36,490 bases of DNA from Acidobacteriota bacterium (GTDB taxonomy: Bacteria > Acidobacteriota > UBA4820 > DSQY01), in assembly GCA_040752915.1 (NCBI GenBank), contig JBFMHB010000031.1:1-36490 (forward strand), given 5' to 3'. The position numbers and the translations under genes are program-made. Positions 33,047 through 36,490 of this stretch are shown one piece after another. Under the pieces are notes generated by a model. It had not been told where the DNA came from and ran no database searches. It saw only the letters and a program-made list of their open reading frames with translations. How positions within the stretch are numbered: the stretch's first letter is position 1; every line of letters starts with the position of its first letter.

Positions 33047-33909
33047 GACAGGGTCCTCCCGGTCTGGGTTCGGGACACCACGAATCGCGCGAGGATCGTG
33101 ACCATCAGCACGAACACGGTGATGAGGAAAGCCGCCCCCCAGGCCTGGGCGCGCCAGTCGTTGTACGGCGACATGGCGTAGTTGAAGAGGGTCACGTTCA
33201 GCGTGCCCGTCGGGTGCAAGGGGTTGAAACTCCAGTAAGGATTGTTCAGCGCCGTGAACAGAAGGGGGGCGGTCTCGCCGCTCACCCTCGCGATGGCCAG
33301 AAGGATCCCCGTGGTCATGCCGCCGAGGACTCTCCGGTAGCATACGTTCACGACGACCTTCCAGTACGGGGCGCCCAGGGCGAGGGCCGCCTCCCGCAGG
33401 GCGTTGGGCACGAGCTGGAGCATCTCCTCCGTGGTTCGGGTGACGACGGGAATCATGATGAAGGCGAGCGCCACGCCGCCCGCGAGTCCGGAGAAGCTCC
33501 TCAGCGGGCGGACGAGGACGGCGTAAACGAACACGCCGATCACGATGGATGGAGCGCTCGTGAGGACGTCGCTGATGAACCGCACGGTGTTGGCCAGTGC
33601 GCCGTTCCGTCCGTACTCCGCGAGGTAAGTGCCCGCGAAGAGGCCGCACGGAACCCCGATGGCGGTGGCCAGGACGGTGAGCAGCAGGGTGCCCACGATC
33701 CCGTTGGCCATGCCGCCTCCCTCCACTCCCGGCGGGGCCGGGAGCTTCAAGAAGAAGTCCAGGTTCAGGGCGCTTCCGCCCTTCGCCAGGACGACCCCCA
33801 GAATCCAGAAGAGGAAGAAAAGACCGAAGACGGCCGACGTCCCGGAAAGGGCCAGCATCCCCCAGTTGGCCACCTTGCGCCGGACGTACTTGAATCCACG
33901 CGGGATCAT
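33043..33909 (-). CDS. pstA: phosphate ABC transporter permease PstA
   Basis: 288 aa, six hydrophobic helices. The family has [46 protein letters not shown] and the cytoplasmic EAA loop region [51 protein letters not shown]. The ATG at 33909 overlaps the pstC stop by 4 nt; the longer frame lies in pstC. Inner membrane; forms a heterodimer with PstC above the PstB dimer. Confidence 0.95.
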   Translation of the reverse strand: MIPRGFKYVRRKVANWGMLALSGTSAVFGLFFLFWILGVVLAKGGSALNLDFFLKLPAPPGVEGGGMANGIVGTLLLTVLATAIGVPCGLFAGTYLAEYGRNGALANTVRFISDVLTSAPSIVIGVFVYAVLVRPLRSFSGLAGGVALAFIMIPVVTRTTEEMLQLVPNALREAALALGAPYWKVVVNVCYRRVLGGMTTGILLAIARVSGETAPLLFTALNNPYWSFNPLHPTGTLNVTLFNYAMSPYNDWRAQAWGAAFLITVFVLMVTILARFVVSRTQTGRTLS

Positions 33910-34898
33910 CGCTTGGACCCTCCCGGCAGGGCCTTCTCCATCCTCCACAGGAGGAACTTGGCGAGGGAAAGGATGAGCGTGGTGATCAGGAACAGGATGA
34001 GGCCCAGGGCCACGAGGCTGGACACGTGGAGGGGGGTGGTGGCCTCGGCGAACTCGTTGGCGAGCGTCGAGGAGATGGTGTTGGAGGGGCTGAGGAGGGA
34101 GGCGGAGATGACGTGGGAGTTGCCGATCACGAAGGTCACAGCCATGGTCTCGCCGAGAGCGCGCCCGAGTCCGAGAAAGATGGCTCCGACGATTCCCGAC
34201 CTCCCATAGGGGATCACCACGTTGCGGATGACTTCCCACGTCGTGGATCCCAGGCCGTAGGCCGATTCTTTGAGCATGGGAGGGATCAGGCGGAAGACGT
34301 CGCGCGTCACGGAAGCGATGAAGGGCAGGATCATCACCGCCAGAATCAGGCCTCCGGTGAGCATGCTGATGCCGAGCGAAGGACCCTTGAAAAGGGGCAT
34401 GAAACCGAAGTGCTCCTGGAGGTGCGCATAGAGCACTCGGTTCAGCCAGGGGGCGAGCACGAAAAGGCCCCACATGCCGTAGATGATGCTGGGGATGGCC
34501 GCGAGAAGTTCAATCCCAAGCCCCACGGGTCTCGAGAGCCACGGGGGGGCCATTTCCGTGAGGAACACCGCCACGCCGATGCCTACCGGGCCCGCGATGA
34601 GGATGGCGATGAGCGATGAAACCACGGTGCCGTACGCCGAGGGAAGCGCTCCATACAGGTCCCGGACCGGATCCCAGTCGCGGGACCACAGAAAGGAAGG
34701 GCCGAATCGAAGAAACGCTTCGGAGGACTGGAACAGTAGGACCACGAGGATGGCGCCGAGGATGACCAGCACGAGGACCGCGAAGGCGGTGCTCGTCCCT
34801 CGGAAAAGGGCGTCCGCGGCACTTCTGCGCTTCGGGCTGGCGCCTGGCGGATTCCCCCTCGCCGAGGGGGAGGGTGTGTGGATCGAGCCGGTCGACAT
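33906..34898 (-). CDS. pstC: phosphate ABC transporter permease PstC
   Basis: 330 aa, six helices preceded by about 30 residues rich in Ser/Pro/Arg. Family segments are [98 protein letters not shown] and [19 protein letters not shown] (EAA loop). The ATG at 34898 has GGGAG seven bases upstream and lies 20 nt after the pstS stop; the longer frame overlaps pstS. Confidence 0.95.
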   Translation of the reverse strand: MSTGSIHTPSPSARGNPPGASPKRRSAADALFRGTSTAFAVLVLVILGAILVVLLFQSSEAFLRFGPSFLWSRDWDPVRDLYGALPSAYGTVVSSLIAILIAGPVGIGVAVFLTEMAPPWLSRPVGLGIELLAAIPSIIYGMWGLFVLAPWLNRVLYAHLQEHFGFMPLFKGPSLGISMLTGGLILAVMILPFIASVTRDVFRLIPPMLKESAYGLGSTTWEVIRNVVIPYGRSGIVGAIFLGLGRALGETMAVTFVIGNSHVISASLLSPSNTISSTLANEFAEATTPLHVSSLVALGLILFLITTLILSLAKFLLWRMEKALPGGSKR

Positions 34899-34918
34899 CC
34901 TGCCGCTCCCGATGGCGC

Positions 34919-35959
34919 CTAGGGCCAGACCGCCCGCCCGCCGGAGCGGACGTTTTCCTTCCAGTGGGTTTCCACCCGATTCACCACGACAGGCGGCAGG
35001 GGAAAATAATGGAGCTCCTCGGCCGCCTTGGCCCCCTCTCGGAGGCACCAGTCGAAATAATCCAGGAGCGCGCGTCCCTTGGAGGGGTTCTTGTGCTCTC
35101 GCGGCAACAGGATGTAGGAGGCCCCCAGGATGGGCCATCCCCCGGGCTCCGGGCTGTCCATGAGGTCCAGTTCCAAACCGGGCCCCAAGGCCCAGTCTTC
35201 GCGATCGAGGGCCGTGCGGATCGAAGCCCGATTGGGTTCGGCGAAGGTGCCTCCGGGGGTTTCGAGGGCGACGACACGCAGTCCGCTCTGCACCGCGTAG
35301 GCGTATTCGACGTACCCCAGGGCGCCGGGGACCTCCCGGACGTACGAGGCCACGCCTTCGTTCCCCTTGGCGGCGATGCCGGACGGCCACTTGACCGAGG
35401 GCCCCACCCCGACGCGGGAAGCGAATCCAGGGTGAATCCTGGAAAGGTATCGCGTAAAGAGCCAGGTCGTACCGGATCCATCGGCCCGGCCCACGATTCC
35501 CACGGCCAGACCGGGAAGGTCCCTTCCCGGGTTGAGGGCCAGAATCCGGGGGTCGTTCCAGCGAACCACTCGGCCGAGGAAAAGATCGGCGAGCAGTTCG
35601 GGGGTGAGCCGCAGGGGGCTCGGGTCCGTGCCCGGGAGGTTCACGACCGGCACGACGACGCCCACGACCATGGGGAACTGGATCAGGCCGAACCGGTTGA
35701 GGTCCTGGGGAGTGAGCGGATATTCGGAGGCGCCGTAGTCGACGGTTCCCCGCTGGACTTGCAGGATGCCCCCGCCCGAGCCGATGGATTGGTAGTTGAA
35801 GGCCGAGCCGGTGAGCGCGCGGTACGCATGGGCCCAGCGGGCGTACAGGGGGTACGGGAAGGTCGCTCCGGCCCCGCTGAAGGTGCCGGAGGCCCAGGCG
35901 GAAAGAAGGACTGCACCCACCAAGACCGCCACGGACCAGGCTGCCCGGCTTCTTCTCAT
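34919..35959 (-). CDS. pstS: periplasmic phosphate-binding protein PstS (Asp56-to-Glu type)
   Basis: 346 aa with signal peptide (about residues 1-24, ending SAWAS). The mature part follows E. coli PstS closely: GAGATFPYPLYARW, SIGSGGG, GRADGSGTTW and WPSGIAAKGNEGVASYV...GALGYVEYAYA. Phosphate ligands equivalent to T10, S38, R135, S139 and T141 are present, but the ligand Asp56 (GASDAPL in E. coli) is Glu79 (GASEYPL; codon GAA). The substitution is seen; its effect is unknown. The ATG at 35959 was chosen for a GGGGAG site 6 bases upstream; an ATG eight codons earlier is weaker. First gene of pstSCAB-phoU. Confidence 0.94.
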   Translation of the reverse strand: MRRSRAAWSVAVLVGAVLLSAWASGTFSGAGATFPYPLYARWAHAYRALTGSAFNYQSIGSGGGILQVQRGTVDYGASEYPLTPQDLNRFGLIQFPMVVGVVVPVVNLPGTDPSPLRLTPELLADLFLGRVVRWNDPRILALNPGRDLPGLAVGIVGRADGSGTTWLFTRYLSRIHPGFASRVGVGPSVKWPSGIAAKGNEGVASYVREVPGALGYVEYAYAVQSGLRVVALETPGGTFAEPNRASIRTALDREDWALGPGLELDLMDSPEPGGWPILGASYILLPREHKNPSKGRALLDYFDWCLREGAKAAEELHYFPLPPVVVNRVETHWKENVRSGGRAVWP

Positions 35960-36010
35960 GAACGGCTCCCCGTGAACTCCCATCCTCGAACGGATCGATT
36001 GCGTTCAGGT

Positions 36011-36036
36011 TAGCAAATTGTTGCGAAATAGCAACA
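36011..36036. promoter_or_regulatory. palindromic A/T-rich element upstream of pstS
   Basis: TGTTGC-GAAATA-GCAACA (36019-36036) is a perfect 6-bp inverted repeat. It overlaps GCAA-ATTG-TTGC (36013-36024), and TAGCAA recurs at 36011 and 36029. It lies about 50 bp upstream of the pstS start, between that gene and the tRNA terminator, in an otherwise G/C-rich genome. It does not match the 11-bp-period direct repeats of the E. coli Pho box. A weak promoter with TTGCTA and TAACCT 16 bp apart on the minus strand overlaps it. Confidence 0.35.
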
Positions 36037-36058
36037 CTAGACCGGTGCGGGAACGGTC

Positions 36059-36094
36059 AAAAAAAAACGAAAGCGGGCGCTCGGGGGCGCCCGC
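36059..36094 (-). terminator. intrinsic terminator, distal copy
   Basis: On the minus strand GCGGGCGC pairs with GCGCCCGC (8 bp, 6-nt loop, 36073-36094). It is followed by TTTCG and nine T bases (36059-36067), a textbook terminator. It separates the tRNA region from pstS. Its stem and flanks are repeated at 36306. Confidence 0.85.
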
Positions 36095-36130
36095 CTGTGG
36101 AATCGTTTGGTGCCGAAGGGGGGACTCGAA
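36063..36130. repeat. direct repeat, copy 1 (tRNA 3' end plus terminator)
   Basis: 68 bp nearly identical to 36306-36372; the only difference is one G in the terminator loop. It includes A-run, terminator stem, a 13-bp spacer, CCA end, acceptor 3' strand and T-arm 3' half up to ACTCGAA, after which identity stops abruptly. Copies are about 243 bp apart. Confidence 0.9.
36108..36130 (-). pseudogene. truncated tRNA-Leu 3' fragment
   Basis: 23 bases identical to the 3' end of the tRNA-Leu at 36350: T-loop TTCGAGT, the 3' strand of the T-stem, CTTCGGC acceptor strand, discriminator A and CCA. The 5' half of the T-stem (should be GGGGG) is replaced by CCTCG-type sequence. No matching acceptor 5' strand, D arm or anticodon arm lies at proper spacing upstream on the minus strand. 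Confidence 0.75.
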
Positions 36131-36305
36131 TCGAGGCGGCCTGGAAGCCTCGGGGCCAGAGGCCCCTGCGTTTCAAGGCCGCCTAGGATTCCCGGGGCGG
36201 GTCCCCTTCCTTGTTTTCTACGGTTCGGCGCCAAGCAGTTGGCGCCTCGCCTTGAAAACCACGGAAGCCCCCGCCCTTCTCGTCCCCCCTCGGGAAGGTC
36301 GCCTG
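36131..36305. other. 175-bp structured non-coding segment between the repeats
   Basis: No convincing gene. It contains several inverted repeats: GGCGGCCT (36135-36142) with AGGCCGCC (36176-36183) enclosing GGGGCC-AGA-GGCCCC; GGCGCCAA-GCAG-TTGGCGCC (36227-36246, perfect 8-bp stem); and TTTCAAGGC (36171-36179) with GCCTTGAAA (36249-36257). Transcript status unknown. Confidence 0.5.
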
Positions 36306-36336
36306 AAAAACGAAAGCGGGCGCTCGGGGCGCCCGC
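36306..36336 (-). terminator. intrinsic terminator of tRNA-Leu, proximal copy
   Basis: On the minus strand, 13 nt after the CCA end, GCGGGCGC pairs with GCGCCCGC (8 bp, 5-nt loop, 36316-36336), followed by TTTCGTTTTT (T-run 36306-36310). The shorter T-run makes it somewhat weaker than the copy at 36059. Confidence 0.8.
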
Positions 36337-36372
36337 CTGTGGAATCGTTTGGTGCCGAAGGGGGGACTCGAA
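36306..36372. repeat. direct repeat, copy 2 (tRNA 3' end plus terminator)
   Basis: 67 bp matching 36063-36130 with one single-base length difference. This copy continues into the intact tRNA-Leu gene, so it is probably the original. Confidence 0.9.
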
Positions 36373-36436
36373 CCCCCACGACCGTGAGGCCACTGGACCC
36401 TGAACCCAGCGCGTCTGCCAATTCCGCCACTTCGGC
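36350..36436 (-). tRNA. tRNA-Leu, anticodon CAG
   Basis: 87 nt including encoded CCA. The acceptor stem GCCGAAG pairs with CTTCGGC. D arm GCGGAATTGGCAGACGC. Anticodon stem CTGGG/TCCAG with loop TTCAGGG gives anticodon CAG (reads CUG). A long variable arm (TGGCCTCACGGTCG) as in class II Leu tRNAs follows, then the T arm GGGGG-TTCGAGT-CCCCC. It closely matches E. coli tRNA-Leu(CAG) in architecture. Confidence 0.95.
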
Positions 36437-36454
36437 GCGAGGCGTAAGATACGA

Positions 36455-36484
36455 ATAGTACTTTGGAGACCGACGGCCTGTCAA
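36455..36484 (-). promoter_or_regulatory. sigma-70-type promoter of tRNA-Leu
   Basis: On the minus strand a consensus TTGACA (36479-36484) and TACTAT (36455-36460) are separated by 18 bp. The tRNA 5' end lies 18 bp downstream of the -10 box, giving a leader of about 11-12 nt. No discriminator G/C block is obvious. Confidence 0.75.
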
Positions 36485-36490
36485 GGGTTC

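Noticed and set aside
36131-36190. A second complete tRNA (Ser UGA or Sec) on the minus strand ahead of the tRNA fragment
   Set aside because: A loop-like CTTGAAA occurs, but its flanks do not form an anticodon stem and no acceptor stem pairs with the 3' CCA end.
1-36490. CRISPR arrays, insertion sequences, prophage or rRNA genes
   Set aside because: No spaced repeat array, transposase, integrase, phage structural gene or rRNA sequence was seen.

Overview
The window reads as ordinary chromosome from a high-G+C (by eye about two thirds; not computed), diderm, type-IV-piliated bacterium. It has a secretin (PilQ), an LpxL-like acyltransferase and a WaaE-like glycosyltransferase. The mix of pilMNOPQ-TPR-roadblock-efp, DUF4388, DUF1573 and tight four-base gene overlaps resembles Acidobacteriota, or less likely a deltaproteobacterial relative. 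That placement is inference; no rRNA or marker tree is available here.

Layout. 1-567 holds the end of a CPBP-type membrane protease, converging on alr. 559-3133 (minus) holds alr and dnaB. 3134-3495 is a divergent intergenic region with a good sigma-70-type promoter for the plus-strand pilus operon at 3496-11530: pilM, pilN, pilO, pilP, pilQ, a lipoprotein, a TPR protein, a roadblock/LC7 protein and efp, closed by a bidirectional terminator. From 26567 down to 11607 everything is on the minus strand in closely packed units. The first is pta, a GT2 glycosyltransferase, an LpxL-like acyltransferase, a STAS protein, a YigZ-family protein, a CYTH protein, a sugar nucleotidyltransferase and a WaaE-like glycosyltransferase. 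The second is an NfeD-type protease plus stomatin pair with its own promoter. The third is a GGDEF protein, a DUF4388 protein, a SPOR protein, xseB, a prenyl diphosphate synthase, tlyA, nadK and a DUF1573 protein. 26667-31477 (plus) carries an MFS transporter, pcm, an ABC-2-like permease and a trans-sulfuration PLP enzyme. 31509-35959 (minus) is the pstSCAB-phoU operon. The right end is tRNA-Leu(CAG), with its promoter and terminator, and a second truncated copy of its 3' end plus terminator.

How the genes fit together. The pilus operon encodes the alignment complex and outer-membrane secretin. EF-P, which relieves stalling at polyproline, lies in the same transcription unit as PilP and PilQ, both of which contain PPP or PPPP runs. 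The minus-strand block mixes envelope building (lipid and LPS-type enzymes, isoprenoid synthesis, SPOR protein) with signalling (STAS, CYTH, GGDEF, DUF4388). The pst operon is a standard high-affinity phosphate importer.

Most interesting signal. The GGDEF protein at 17299-18348 has every core catalytic residue and an intact I-site, but carries Ser at the position that is normally Asp in the G-H-x-x-G-D motif. That is the published hallmark of hybrid promiscuous (Hypr) GGDEF enzymes that make 3',3'-cGAMP. Its ribosome-binding site is buried in a perfect 11-bp hairpin with a competing alternative hairpin just upstream. The window could therefore hold a translationally gated cGAMP synthase next to a DUF4388 output-like protein, in a piliated bacterium. 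This is a testable hypothesis, not a demonstrated system.
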